Of a stretch of DNA of 64,000 nt, positions 11,016 through 22,476 are shown piece after piece (position 1 is the first letter of the stretch; each line of letters starts with the position of its first letter). Below the pieces are notes generated by a model, which saw only the letters and a list, made by a program, of their open reading frames with translations, made no database searches and was not told the DNA's origin. The stretch comes from Uloborus plumipes (lineage: Eukaryota; Arthropoda; Arachnida; Araneae; Uloboridae). The stretch covers positions 108,529 through 172,528 of the forward strand of contig JAXGGA010001035.1 in NCBI GenBank assembly GCA_038373865.1, in the 5' to 3' direction. A program made the translations under genes and the position numbers.

Positions 11016-11407
11016 CGTCGCTTTGGAAGACTAACGCTGCAACTCAAAAAAATCGAAAAATGACGTTTTTATATCATTTTGTTCAGAAAAAATCGCTCTT
11101 TATGATGAACAAGGTTACAACTCAAAAGTGTCAAAAATATCCGCTAGGGAGCAATTTTTGGAGAACACCGATGTAACTCAAACTACCTTCACTCTTTTTA
11201 AAATTACGTCATTAGTTAAAATGCCATTGAAGTCAATCATGCTACATCAGAAAAGAGATTAAAATGCGGTTTTTTTTAATGCTAGTTTCATTAAAATAGT
11301 CGCAATAGTTTTGAGCACAAGCGCGATAGAAGTTTCAGAAAAGTTAAAAATTGCTCTCCTGAAAAATGGGCTTTTTTGAGTTGCAGCGTTATTCTTCCAA
11401 AGCGACG
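11016..11407. mobile_element. MITE with 36-bp terminal inverted repeats
   Basis: The left end CGTCGCTTTGGAAGACTAAC continues into CGCTGCAACTCAAAAAA and is mirrored at 11372-11407. AAAT on both sides may be a 4-bp duplication. It is 392 bp long and has no coding. It sits just beyond the SINE-A head. Confidence 0.75.
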
Positions 11408-11540
11408 AAATGTGGTCATTTATTGAATTAATGCATTCTTCGGACACTTAGCAAAATTGTCGGAGCTTCGCTTGTAATGCTCTTAGCTGCTCTTCATACA
11501 CTGAGTGGCGGGAGTCATCATGTCCTCAGCATATGCTATA

Positions 11541-12565
11541 CACTGTTAAAAAAATTTCCTGAAATTTTACGGTGAAAGTTACTGGCATCCATGTTTCCAG
11601 TAACTTTTACTGTAAAATATTTTTTTACTGCAAAATTTTACGGAAGAGAAAACGAGAAATAAAAAGCGCGAGATACGAACGGCAAGGATCGAACCCGAGA
11701 CCCAATTTTTACATACTGCTTTATTATCCAAGGTACCAGATGAGACACATCAGGAGAGCGGAAATAGATTGTCATCTACATTGCACAGTAGGGTGGGGCG
11801 AAAAATAAAAAGTTTTTCAGATCAACTTCTAATAGTTGCCAAAAGTTGTCTATGGTGATAGTTAGCTTTTGTGCAAAATTTGAGAAAAATCGGTTAATAT
11901 CTTCAGGGGGCGCTGCGATCGCAAAGTTTTACCATAGCTTTGTTATGGATTTTATGGTTAAAATATCAACAAGAATGCCTTTAGCTAGTCTCTTTGCGTT
12001 TTTTTTACTCAAAAAATGTTTTCATGCATTAAAAGCATATGAAATGACTCACAAACATTATTTTATATGAAATATTTATATTTTAAAAAAATCACTTTTT
12101 TTCACGTTTTTGTTTCTTTTTAAATGCTTGAAATATAAATATATGATATAAATTAATTTTTTGTGAGTCATTTCGTATGCTTTGAATGCTTGAATATATC
12201 TTAGGAGTAAAAAAAATGCAATGAGATTAATTAACGGCATTGTTTTTTATATTTTAACCATAAAATCCCGATAAAAGCTATGATAAAACTGTGCGATCGC
12301 AGCGCCCCCTGAAGATATTAACCGATTTTTCTCAAATTTTGCACAAAAGCTAACTATCACCAAAGACAACTTTTGGCAACTATTAGAAGTTGATCTGAAA
12401 AACTTTTTATTTTTCGCCCCACCCTATTGCACAGTAAGTCGCGTGGTGATCAATTGGCGCTGCAATCGCAATTTTTTTACCGGTACAATTTACTGTAAAA
12501 AATTTCTGTACTGTAAACGCTACATTTCACATTTACCATAAAAGCTTCCTGAATTTTTAACAGTG
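11541..12565. mobile_element. CACTGTT TIR element, copy 2, split by a foldback
   Basis: Same family as 10411-10791 in opposite orientation, flanked by TA. Removing the 638-bp foldback and one 8-bp duplication leaves about 379 bp, close to the 381 bp of copy 1. It carries the same tRNA-like segment, with GGATCGAACCC as the B box read on the other strand. Confidence 0.8.
11789..12426. mobile_element. 638-bp foldback element, TSD TTGCACAG
   Basis: The whole element is a palindrome. Arms of about 310 bp start TAGGGTGGGGCGAAAAATAA and are mirrored at the right end. TTGCACAG is duplicated at 11781-11788 and 12427-12434, and copy 1 of the host element (about 10540-10565) shows the unoccupied site. 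The 8-bp duplication suggests hAT-type mobilisation. Each arm contains CAGGGGGCGCTGCGATCGC or its complement, which matches the core of a CTCF site. A short frame at 11846-12070 is chance. Confidence 0.88.
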
Positions 12566-12567
12566 TA

Positions 12568-12947
12568 CAACATTTTTCGTTAATACATCTTAAATTATTC
12601 TTGGAATGGACTCTACGAGATGTTTGTAGGTGAGCAATTTCCGTCAATTTTCAGCACTGTCGACTTTCTTTTGATTTTGTGCAACTTTGCACACCCCACC
12701 CGAGCCTACAGTAGTAGATAAAGACCATAAGCTTCGAATGCTTCCGTCCTTTGTCTTTATATTCATAAACTCATATGTTTTTACATTGCATACATTGCGA
12801 AAGGGATTACTAATAGATTCATACACATGTATGAAATTATATATATTAAATTTCATACATGCGTATATTTTTATAAAGCAATCAACAAATATTTTTATAA
12901 AGCAATCGATGAATTGCTTATTACTCTTATTTGACCGCGATTGGCTT
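12568..12947. other. Unique spacer
   Basis: Frames on both strands here (about 107-109 codons) overlap each other and run into the SINE. No gene is supported. Confidence 0.6.
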
Positions 12948-12963
12948 CCTTTGATTTTTGACT

Positions 12964-13249
12964 TCACACTTCACACACTCCAGGGTCCCCCGTACCTACC
13001 ACAACTCGTGGTTTAACCGGGATAGGGCCCTGAAGGGCGCTCTGTTTTTTGAACCAGAACCAAGTGTTGAGCAATCCCTTGGCCCAGCACCCCCAGACGT
13101 ATCGTTTCACTTGGAGGACATTGTGACCACGACATTTTTAACGTCCCCCAGCCACCATTAATCAAGACGGTGTATCTTTGATCGACTGGGATCGAACCCG
13201 GGACCCTCCGGTCACGAGTCCGACACCTTACCGATCGAGCCAACACGGC
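12964..13249 (-). mobile_element. SINE-B copy, 16-bp target duplication
   Basis: Read on the minus strand, the head is tRNA-like (GGCTCGATCGGTAAGG region, then CCCGGGTTCGATCCC as the B box). The body has GTGGTCACAATGTCCTCCAA and the tail TTAAACCACGAGTTGTGG...ACCCTGGAG. CCTTTGATTTTTGACT is duplicated at 12948-12963 and 13250-13265. The other copy is at 33848-34142. Confidence 0.9.
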
Positions 13250-13319
13250 CCTTTGATTTTTGACTGTGTGCCTCTGTGCCCAACACCTTCCACACCTCCA
13301 CGCCAGTGATGTTCAAGCT

Positions 13320-13430
13320 CTACACACTCACACAGACATGCTTACACCTACACACGCACACACGCAGACACTCTTATATTTATACACCTACACTCCTGCA
13401 CAGTACACACACACACACACACACAGAGAC
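13320..13430 (+). repeat. CA-rich microsatellite
   Basis: ACACAC-type repeats with interruptions from about 13320 include a pure (CA)n run at about 13408-13424. Confidence 0.9.
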
Positions 13431-14640
13431 GCAACCCAAATGCGCAATTTTAAACAGATCTTCCTATCCTAATAAAAAGATATTCAAATTTTTGATATTT
13501 TCTGTAAATATGCATTTATATTTAACTTTCTTTTTAACTTAGTTTCCTTTGGGGAAAAAAGGACAAAGAAGAAGAAAAGAAAAATAAAAATAGAAACATT
13601 AAAGACCTCTTAAAGTATTGTTGAAGCTTCTCTGTAAATGAAATTAATTATTTCAAGAAATATTTCAGAATAAATCAAAAAGTTTGAGCCGTCAAAAACA
13701 CTAAAAATATATGAATCTCGGTCTAAACTTCGCCCCCCCCCCCAAGAAAAAATAAAAAAGAAAAAGAAAAAATACTTTTCATGATGTCGCAATCTAAGTT
13801 TAAAAAAAATAGGTTTTATTTGTTACATCTCTGTATAGTCCCAAGTTTTATTTACTTTATTTAAAAAAAGTTTCCTTCAGATTTGAAGTTCAAAAACAGT
13901 TTACCATTTTAATTGAACGAAAAATGTTGAATGTTACGTAACTCCTACTCAAGTATGTTTGCTTCGATTATACCGAAAGGGCTTATAACATAGAACATAT
14001 GCAAAAAAGCCCTTCTTAATTAATAACTTCAATGGGGGGGGGGTTTAAAAAAACCAATAGATATATAAGTTAGGAATAACGGACAAACTCCAATCTTTTT
14101 ATTTATCATATCAATACTGCTAAAAATGTAAAAAGTATTTTCCGTACCAAAAAATCAAGAAAATTACAGAGATTCAAACTTTTTTTCTTAGAAAAAGAAG
14201 ATATTAATAAAAACTGAAATACATTTTCCCGTAGAGTTATCATTGATGAATGTTGTTCAATTGTTGAATTAAAGTGAAGTGAAATCATAGCACTTCTTTA
14301 CTTCTTTCAGGAAGAAGAAAAAGTTTCGGATGCTTTTTTTCGGAAAGGGGGGGGGGCGATACTTATTTTTCTTGATATTAAATGTATTAGCCATAAAAAA
14401 TGCATGTTTGATGAAAATCAGAAAGTAAGATGATCAAGAGAGCAAGAAAGAGATAGCTTTTTTTTTTATTCAATGTGGAGATGGTAGGCGCTCTTAGTTC
14501 TGGAAAATCTCTTGTTCAATTATTACGTTGACATGCGAATTGTTACCAAAAAATTGCGGGAGCAAAAATGAAACATTGGCTAACCTACTTCCCCTCCCCA
14601 CCTCCATTAGTATGCTTCTCGCTTAGGCTAAAAAACGAAG
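13431..14640. other. AT-rich spacer with C and G homopolymers
   Basis: Contains C or G runs near 13732-13743, 14034-14044 and 14347-14355, and a T run at about 14458. No gene or repeat family is recognised. Confidence 0.6.
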
Positions 14641-14770
14641 TTTTTTTTTTTTTTTTTTTTTGTTGTTGAAGAGAGGTTGATTGGTTGATTTTTGTATCGG
14701 TAGCGCATGAGCCCTTATTGGCTGTACTGTGCTAAACGATTGTCTATTTTATAACATTACTTTTTTCAAT
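14641..14770 (-). repeat. Retroposon tail-like segment with poly(T)
   Basis: A poly(T) run of about 20 (14641-14660), GGTTGATTGGTTGAT and GGCTGTACTGTGC form, on the minus strand, a sequence like the one at 5040-5130. The poly(T) would be the A-tail of a minus-strand insertion. Confidence 0.4.
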
Positions 14771-15232
14771 TTAAATTTAAGAACAAAAAATTCCTACCAA
14801 AATACATTTTAAAATATAAAGCCGAAACCAGCATGGAAACGAAGTGTTAAATTTAAAAAAAAAAGGCTGAAGCAATAAACTGTAAAGTTATTTTGTCAAA
14901 TAGAATAGAGAACATAAACAGAAAGTGACGGAAAAAAGGATAGACACGAAACATAAACTAAATTAAAAAGGTGAAAACAATCTCCTTTAAGGAAAAGAAG
15001 CAAATAAATGAAAAGGAATGATCAACTTAAACATGAGCAATCAGGAATGCCCATCTCCCTATGAGCAAGACATCTCCTCCACCCCAATTGTACCCCTTTA
15101 AAGGGTTCATGGTATAGCCCTCCACCCTCTGAATGCGCACCCTTGTATGCAATAATCAGGACATAACTACTCTATGCAAAAATCCACTGTTGTACTCCTA
15201 TAGAGCAACAGCCAAAGTGCCAAGATTTGAAG
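14771..15232. other. Unique spacer
   Basis: No gene or family is recognised. Composition becomes less AT-rich after about 15030. Confidence 0.5.
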
Positions 15233-16287
15233 TCACAAGATTAGGAATCCCCACATCAGGAAGTTATCTTTCAGAAACAGGCATAAGTCCCCGCAAGAAG
15301 TAATGGCACGGACTCGTTCGAGAGGGTAGCTTCCAGGGAGGAGCCGCACCTCGTCTTGAGTTTTAAAAGACCACACGATTACAAATCCCCCAGTGAAACA
15401 CTCGATTTTTGAAATCCGTGCTCTATGGAAATCCAGAAACTCCACTAATAATTTAATCCATGCCCGTCCTTTTGTCGCCGCGCATAAATTTCAATACATT
15501 TGCAAATAAAAATCCCCTGCTCGCATGCAGCACCGGATAAACTAAATGCCACTTTTGCCTCCCTCGCTTATTATATGCGAAATAGAGGGAAAACCTGTTT
15601 TGAATAGGCTTGCTTGTCCCCCTTCGCAGATTACAAAGCGGTTGAGCTATTCCGCATTTGTTGGGCCAGAAACTCGCTCTGTCTGGTAGGTGCCGTAATT
15701 GTTTTGTGCAAATAGAATTGTTTGGATCTGTGATATTCGAAATATTGTGCCTGACTTTGGGAAGATAGCTTTTGCACGTTCTGAAAGAAAGATCTGATTT
15801 AGTATAATAACTCCAGCTGCAGTGCTGTCGGACGAGTTCTGGAGGGCGATTATTATTCACGGAAATTGTTAACTGGAGGGAGGCGTATATTATCTCTTCC
15901 CTTAATGCAAGTTAGCTCTTTATTCGGCAGCTCTTTTATATTGAAAAGCATTGACGGCTGCATGACGTTCAGTTGTTGTTAAAATATTTGCGAAAGGTAT
16001 TCGTATTTCTCCTTTGCTCATAAATACAATAAATCGCAGTTAATCCTAACTATTCGTGTAGGGATATTGTTTCGGGGGATGTTTAGTTCATTGAAATCAT
16101 AAGGTATTGCAGTTTTGTATTGGCAAACAATTTTGTGCAAGTACTGATAGGCACGTGGCGGAATCACATCTGCACCAATTGAATTAATTTTGAACCTGTT
16201 TGTGCTGGCATGATTATTAAATTCATTTCGTAGTTTTGAGAATGTGTGTGTTTGGGAAATCAAATATGGTGGAGAAAAATATTGCAA
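15233..16287 (-). other. Cluster of open frames of unknown status
   Basis: Three minus-strand frames lie here: 15233-15445 (70 codons), 15453-15860 (135 codons) and 16018-16287 (89 codons). The 135-codon frame is among the longest in the window and is not low complexity (basic, with several Cys and Trp), but I recognise no domain. The last two frames are out of register with each other. The region is also less AT-rich than its surroundings. It could be a diverged gene fragment, a conserved non-coding block or chance. Confidence 0.15.
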
Positions 16288-17447
16288 TATTGTTGCCTAT
16301 TTTGTACTTTGTTTCAAATGCAGAGAAGGAGTAAACACTTATCAGATGTTAATATAAAATATGCAAAGTCTTTTAAATTCCTCTTAAGCCCTCGAAGTTT
16401 AAATTTTTCTCTAAATATCATCAGTGCTCTGAGTAAGCTACAGAGACTTATTCTGGATACAATCGATATGAAACTGCATCATAAATGACATTTTTTCGTC
16501 AATAGCAAATCTATTCATTTTATTCAGTCATTTAATAAACAAAGGTTCTCACACGTGAATAGCTAACAGAAATATTGCAGCATTTATTAAAATGTAGTAA
16601 TTTTTACTTATAATAATTCTAGTAATTCAATTTAGCATTTTTTAAAAAGATGATGAACAATTAACGCAATCTTGTATCTAAAACTCGATAATTGCCTCTA
16701 CTCAAGATAAAAGAAAGAATCAAGCATGTTATAATTTCTTATTTTAAATTTATTCACTTCATGGTTATTGCTATTATAATAGTTACCCCACCCCCACCCA
16801 ACTTTTGAAAAACATTTCAAGACTAATGAAATTCAAGTGAAGTTTACTTTGTGTGTGGAGAAGGCTTCGATTCCCAAGCAATAATACAAATTCTCACGTC
16901 ATGCTGTGTCTAGAATGTTTTTTATATATAAGCATGAATTTTATTTAAAAAAAACATTTGTAATAGACACATTATAAAACATACTTCAAGCAAGAAATTA
17001 AATGTACCAAATTGCACTTTCTTATTATGTAGTAAATAGTTCAGATTGTCCAGTTTAAAACAAAGTTCAAACACTTCTTTTTTACGAAGTTTTTTACTCT
17101 CTTGTATGACGTTACTTTTCAGAATGCAGTTCAAACATACACCAATAACCTGCAGCACAAAAAAAGATGTTTTAAAGAAAAAAATAAATTAAAAAAATAG
17201 TTCAAAGTATAATTTTTATCCTATAACGGAAATTTGTTCCCACATAAACAAATTAAGGCATTTTAATCATTCAATAACAACTAAAATTGCTCATGTAATG
17301 GAGAAAATTCGCTACTTCTTACTTGGGTGTGACATTTTTACGTTCATACTTCTACACTTTATTTCCAGAACTTTGAAGTTTGACTTTTAAATTTCTATAT
17401 ATTTTGAACAGAAAGCAGCATTAGATAACATAAAATAAAACATGAAC
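16288..17447. other. Unique AT-rich spacer
   Basis: I see no gene, repeat family or RNA in this stretch. Confidence 0.6.
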
Positions 17448-17566
17448 TTTCTAAAAAATGTGTTTAGGTTTTAACGATTTGTACTTGTTACTGATGTGAC
17501 TATAGTCACACCCAAAACGAGTACAAATCATTATTTTTGAAATAAAAAAAGGTTTTTAGAAAGTTG
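17448..17566. repeat. 119-bp imperfect palindrome
   Basis: The outer arms AACTTTCTAAAAA and TTTTTAGAAAGTT match. An inner pair GATTTGTACTTGTT / AACGAGTACAAATC and a central GTGACTATAGTCAC complete the hairpin. It may be a tiny foldback element; no target duplication is evident. Confidence 0.7.
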
Positions 17567-17666
17567 AAGCAATATATTATGATACAAAACAATTCTTTCT
17601 ATTCAAACACATAGGAATTTGAAAGCCAAACGTTAAAATTCCAGGAATAACGTGCGAAAATGTGTA

Positions 17667-18905
17667 CGTAAAATGGGGTGAATCGGTACACTTTTCAGCT
17701 TTGATTGTAAAAAAAAGTAGTTAAAAGATTTAGTTTTAATTTTATTTTTTGGGTAAAAACTTCGGTCTTGCTTTGCTTTTGATATTCCAAGCAAAGACAA
17801 AATATTTCGAACAGTTATTATTTACATATATAGGAATGTAGGGGTTTTCCGAACCACCTCGTTGATGGGGGTCAATCGGAACACCTGTTAAAATTTTTAT
17901 TTTTTTCAATTTTGCCTGTAATAGATCTCACAAACTTGAGTAATATTGATGGGAGAGAATAAGAACGGATAGTTACTGTCAAATAAAAATTTATTTTCTA
18001 TACCAGTAAACGTTTATGATTTGTCAAAATTCAAAATGATTTTAAACTTATGAAAAATTTAAATTAATTTTAAGGAATACTTTTGAATTGAAATACAAAG
18101 CTGTAACATAAATTGAAGTCACTCATATCGTTCACAAATATGTACTTGTCCTTAAAACTAGCAAATGTGGCTTGGCTTCAGTTTTTTCATAACATCTTCT
18201 GGGATGAACACTGCCTTTTCTTTAGTTTCTTGAAATCTCTAGGTTTCGGGGATTGTCTTGTAAGATTTTCCCACTTATTCCTCACTGTCTGTGTGCTGAA
18301 CTTTTGATACATAAAGTCTGTATGACCCTTATATGTTAAGTAAAAAGAAGTCTCCTGGAGCAAAAATCTTTTGAAATCTGCATTTTTCTGTCATTCTGAG
18401 ATCTAGTTGCTCAAGAGAAGGGATAAACAGTAATAAATCCTTGTTCTTGTCTTGACTAGAAGAATTGGGGTTAGAATCTTGATTTTTCAAACATTTTCCT
18501 TCAAATAAGTTTGAATTGGAACAACAGAGCCGAGTGCTCCGATACACCCCGCATTTTTTTCTATGGCATTTTTCAGAATTCTTCATTTTGATGACACAAT
18601 TTTGAAAAAATGTAAATTTCAATTTGGTATTCTGTTGTTCAGATACATACATAATTGAAACACCACTCTTAGGTTTGAAATATAAGGTTTGTACCTACAT
18701 ATGAAGTTTTGCAGTCTATGAAAACGTGATGTTTTCTAGCTTTCCACGTGCAGCCCTCCTTAGAAGCCAGTAGCGTTGACAGTACCTTTCTACAAAAAAA
18801 TAATGGCGAAAAATACCCAATAGTATATTAATGAAGAATTTCTTTGTACGGTCGGGAAGTTTTGTCCCGATTGACCCCGTTGTTCCTACACACCCCATTT
18901 TACTG
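17667..18905. mobile_element. pogo-like element with GTAAAATGGGGTG ends
   Basis: TA flanks CGTAAAATGGGGTGAATCGG on the left and, inverted, CAGTAAAATGGGGTGTGTAG on the right. Internal subterminal repeats read GGGGTCAATCGGAACACC on one side and CCGATTGACCCCGTTG on the other. It is 1239 bp long. Minus-strand frames (18329-18652, 18716-18898) are Lys- and Cys-rich but I cannot align them confidently with a pogo transposase, so coding is probably decayed. Confidence 0.65.
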
Positions 18906-18907
18906 TA

Positions 18908-19849
18908 CGTAAAAATATCACATCCGGGTAAATATATTTAGCATGCTATTAAATGAACAAAATATTTTTATATTTTTTTATTAGCTTGTATATTATTTAA
19001 TACCGTCAAAACTTATTTGCCTGTCAGAACAAAACTGTTGAACTTAATCCCCTAAGATATTTTCCTGTAGAACAAAAACAATCGCAATTTGTTAAACTTA
19101 CCTAAAAAGAGCTTATCCAAAAAAAAACCTCTTAATGAATTAACTTTTTTTAAGAAAAGGAAACACTTTCATTTGACGTTATTCCAGTTAATCACTTCCC
19201 ATAAAAACTGCAAGCATATAATTTGTAATCAGGGGCTATTAAGGTCAAAAAGAAAGTTGATTTTTTTACCCCCTCACCTTAAAAATTTAAAAAAGAAAAC
19301 GCGAAAGGAAGTCACGCTGCGAATAATGGAGAATTTCAACTCATTTATCTCCCCACGTTTCAAAGACACAGCTTAAAGGGAAGGGAAAAAAATCGAACTA
19401 TATATGAGAAACAAGTGAAGGAAGGGGAAAAAAAGTATTTTTTTAAGATTTTTTTCAGCTTTATCCCCACAGGTTTCCGATAATTTGTGTTTAATGCCTT
19501 TTCTCTCCCTCCCTGTAGAAAACGATTTTTATTTTAATTTCTTCACAGGTTTTTTTATTATTACTTTCTAACTTTTTGTATCCTTCTTGGGGATGGATAT
19601 ATCGACTGAAAGGTTGCTATTCCACACTGGCGATCAAGTCGTGGTTGAAAGACGCCAAGGGAGATTCGGAAGTTAAAAAAATTTAAGCATTTAGTCTGGG
19701 AAAGAAAATGGCATAGCTATAAGCTCTTGGCAAAGAAATACTGATTAGACGTATGAATATTTCTCAGAACACCTTCTTCTAGTTTAATTTTCTTTTAGAA
19801 ATCAGCAGTTTTCAACAAAATTTATTGCGGTGATTAACATATAGTAGTC
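18908..19849. other. Unique AT-rich spacer
   Basis: A 95-codon plus frame (19089-19376) is Lys-rich and lies in A/T runs. No family is recognised. Confidence 0.5.
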
Positions 19850-20239
19850 CTCTAGTAAGTTGACCTCTGATACTGACAATGTTTACCCCTTGTTGGGTAA
19901 TTGGAAAGGGTAATTGCCACGATTTGAGTTTGAATACCTCGACAAAACAGCTACGAAAATAACCCAACTCGATGCAGCGCCAATTACCCTTCCTTATTTA
20001 ACGAAAAAGAGGTAATTTTTTTCAATGTCGGACAAATAGGGCTGTTCTGGTAAGTTGACCTCTGACATTGACATTGTTTAACTTTTTTTCTGGTAATAGG
20101 AAAGGGTAATTGTAGTGTATTTGAGCTTTAATACTTTTGCAAAGCAGCTAAAAAAGTTACCCTACAGCGCCAATTACCCTTCCCTATACCCGAAAAAGAG
20201 GCAAACTTTGTCAACCGGTCGGAGGTCAACTTAACAGAG
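19850..20239. mobile_element. Dimeric TIR element
   Basis: The outer ends CTCTAGTAAGTTGACCTCTG and, inverted, CTCTGTTAAGTTGACCTCCG match. The same end recurs internally at about 20045 in direct orientation. Each half of about 190 bp contains the hairpin GGAAAGGGTAATTG / CAATTACCCTTCC. The element looks like two copies sharing outer ends. Confidence 0.7.
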
Positions 20240-20870
20240 CAGAAAATATCTCTCAAAATGTCCACTTTAAGCTGTACATAATGGCTAGTCCAAAAAAGCT
20301 GTTCAAAATCTTAAATACTCTCTCCGTTGATACATTAGTAGTACCAATAAGTAGTACTAGCCGCGCGCCGCTGGGAGACCCCGGTAGGTCTAATTTCGAA
20401 TTGAGTCAAGGTCCTAAGTATCCAAATTCATTTTATAATTTCAATTACTCATTTTTACCTTTCGGAAGCAATTGTAAGGTTATCCAACCAATCCACTTAA
20501 GACAAAGCAAGTATAATAAAAGATAGTAAAAATCACTTATTGTAAAAATGGATTTTTAAAAAGCAAAAGCCGAAATAAAACATAACTAATATTAATAACA
20601 AAAAAACTTGAATGCGCCACCTAGTGGTGATTTAAAAACTTAGCCAAAAAAGGAAAATATTCCATACCTACTTTGAGGTGAAACGTTGGCTTCAGGCTGT
20701 TTCAGGCAGTTGTCTAAGGTGTTTTAAAATGCAATTTTTTTCTGGAAAAATATATGTTATGCATAATTTAATTCTAAAAAACTTGATACCTTATTTTTAC
20801 CATACGCGAAAACTTTACGAGGTATCGTAAAAAAAATGCAAACTATATCCAACGAGTTTAATGTTAACAG
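20240..20870. other. Unique spacer containing a CTCF-like site
   Basis: There is no gene; the 81-codon frame at 20281-20526 shows no domain. The CTCF-like motif at 20614-20627 is listed separately. Confidence 0.5.
20614..20627 (-). promoter_or_regulatory. Candidate CTCF binding site
   Basis: The minus strand reads CCACTAGGTGGCGC, which satisfies every position of the 14-bp CTCF core CCASYAGRKGGCRS. It lies in unique sequence rather than in a recognised transposon. Whether it is bound is unknown. Confidence 0.45.
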
Positions 20871-21602
20871 TAGGGATGCACCGATAAGCAAATTAGCCGA
20901 TTACCAATTACCGATTAATCGGCTGAGCCGAATAATGATAAGGAAAATTGTTTTTCTACTACCAATTTTACCATCACTGTTTTTTATCTCTTATACAATT
21001 CCAAGTTTAGAAATAGTAATTTATTTCTGGGAGAAGATTTTTTTTTCCATTTTCCTAGTTTTCACAAAATAATTTCAATATTTTATCAAATTTCTTAAAA
21101 ACCAATTTTTATATTAGTGTCAATAATATTATTAACACATTGTTAGTTATGTTAATTGGAAATAAAAATTTATTAAAAAAAGGACGGGAGGGGAGTATGT
21201 GGTGAACACTCCAATTTAGGAGTACTTTTAATTCATATATTTTAGTAATTAGTAGCAATTTAATTCAATACTTTTATTCTTTGAAAATTAAAGGTTATCT
21301 GAAAGCACTGTGCTAAGGAGAAAACTATCGCCACATGAAAAATGTTGCATCATTGTCTATGTATATTTATTCAAAGTAGGAAATTCATTAAAAAAACTTT
21401 TATCAACTGTGAGGATTATTATTACTGTTAATAAAATAATTCATCATAGTTTCTTCGCGAAAGCATACTTTAAAGAGTGATATCTGAAAAATATATTTTC
21501 TGCCGATTAATCGGCCCGATTTTTCCGATTATTAATAATCGGCAACGTGGCCGATTTTGGCCGATTAATTGGCCATGCTGCCGATTAATCGGTGCATCCC
21601 TA
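20871..21602 (-). mobile_element. hAT element with CCGATTAATCGG palindromes, TSD GTTAACAG
   Basis: The ends TAGGGATGCACCGAT are inverted at the right, and GTTAACAG is duplicated at 20863-20870 and 21603-21610. Subterminal DNA at both ends is packed with the palindrome CCGATTAATCGG and variants. It is 732 bp long and non-coding. Orientation is opposite to the related copy at 52901-54088. Confidence 0.9.
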
Positions 21603-21793
21603 GTTAACAGCAGAATCTCCCGTGCTAAGCACATAGAAGTCGTATGTGCACTTTGTATCAAAATTGAGTTATTGTAGCCAGGTGGTTCTGTGTGATGTAT
21701 TTTACCTAACCACAATGCTTTATGGTCATTTGACAACAGGATTTTTTTTTAATTAAAAAGTATCATCTAATACACGAAGGCGCAAAACTTTAA
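21603..21793. other. Short spacer between two transposons
   Basis: Holds the right-hand GTTAACAG duplication of the hAT element and the TTAA of the next element. Nothing else is seen. Confidence 0.6.
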
Positions 21794-22309
21794 TCCATTA
21801 ATGCCTAGCGTCCCTTTTTGGGGAGGGTCCAAAAAAAGGGTCTGAATTTCCCCAAAATGAACATTTCAACCAAATAATAGTGTTCAATGAGTACCTTGGT
21901 ATTGTTTCAATTCGTTATTAACAGATTGCAGCACATAAACATTGTTAAGTGTGTTCTGTAGCAGTTTTAATATGATCTTCATCAAAAATGACATAGTTCA
22001 TAATCTCAAGAAATAAAGCTAACTTTTCAAAGTTGTTCCCTGCTTCCCAGTTTATGTTAATTGCTGATTTTATTTCTTCTCATAAAATGTCTTTTTAAAT
22101 ATTATATCATAGTCAGAGAAAAATTTTAGTAAAAAAGGTGTGTACCCTCTGGGGGTCTATCGTAACTTTTAAGGGACGACTTTTCTTTCCTTAATAAAAA
22201 AATTATTTTTTGCATGATCTTTTTTTTATTATTTTTTCTGTCCATTAAACACTGCTTGTGACCAGTGTACAAAATATCTTTGGGAAAAAAAATGTCAGGC
22301 ATTAATGGG
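21794..22309 (+). mobile_element. TTAA MITE family 1, copy 1
   Basis: TTAA lies on both sides. The terminal repeats are TCCATTAATGCCT and, inverted, CCCATTAATGCCT. The 516-bp body is shared with 32686-33198 in the same orientation and with 35552-36067 and 44009-44521 inverted. The left end carries CGTCCC...GGGA-type dyad symmetry. Confidence 0.92.
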
Positions 22310-22476
22310 TTAAAGAGTCTGAGTTAAAGAGTCGACTGAGTTAAAGAGTCGACTGCATATGCCACTTTTGCGCTTAGCACGACAGAGATGCTTTAACATC
22401 TTTTTTTTAGCCTACTTTCCCGTTAAAAATAAAAGAAAGACGAAAAAAGTATTAAAAGTAGCTTAATGCATCTAAA

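Noticed and set aside
13260..13542. Two overlapping His/Thr-rich frames
   Set aside because: They translate the CA microsatellite.
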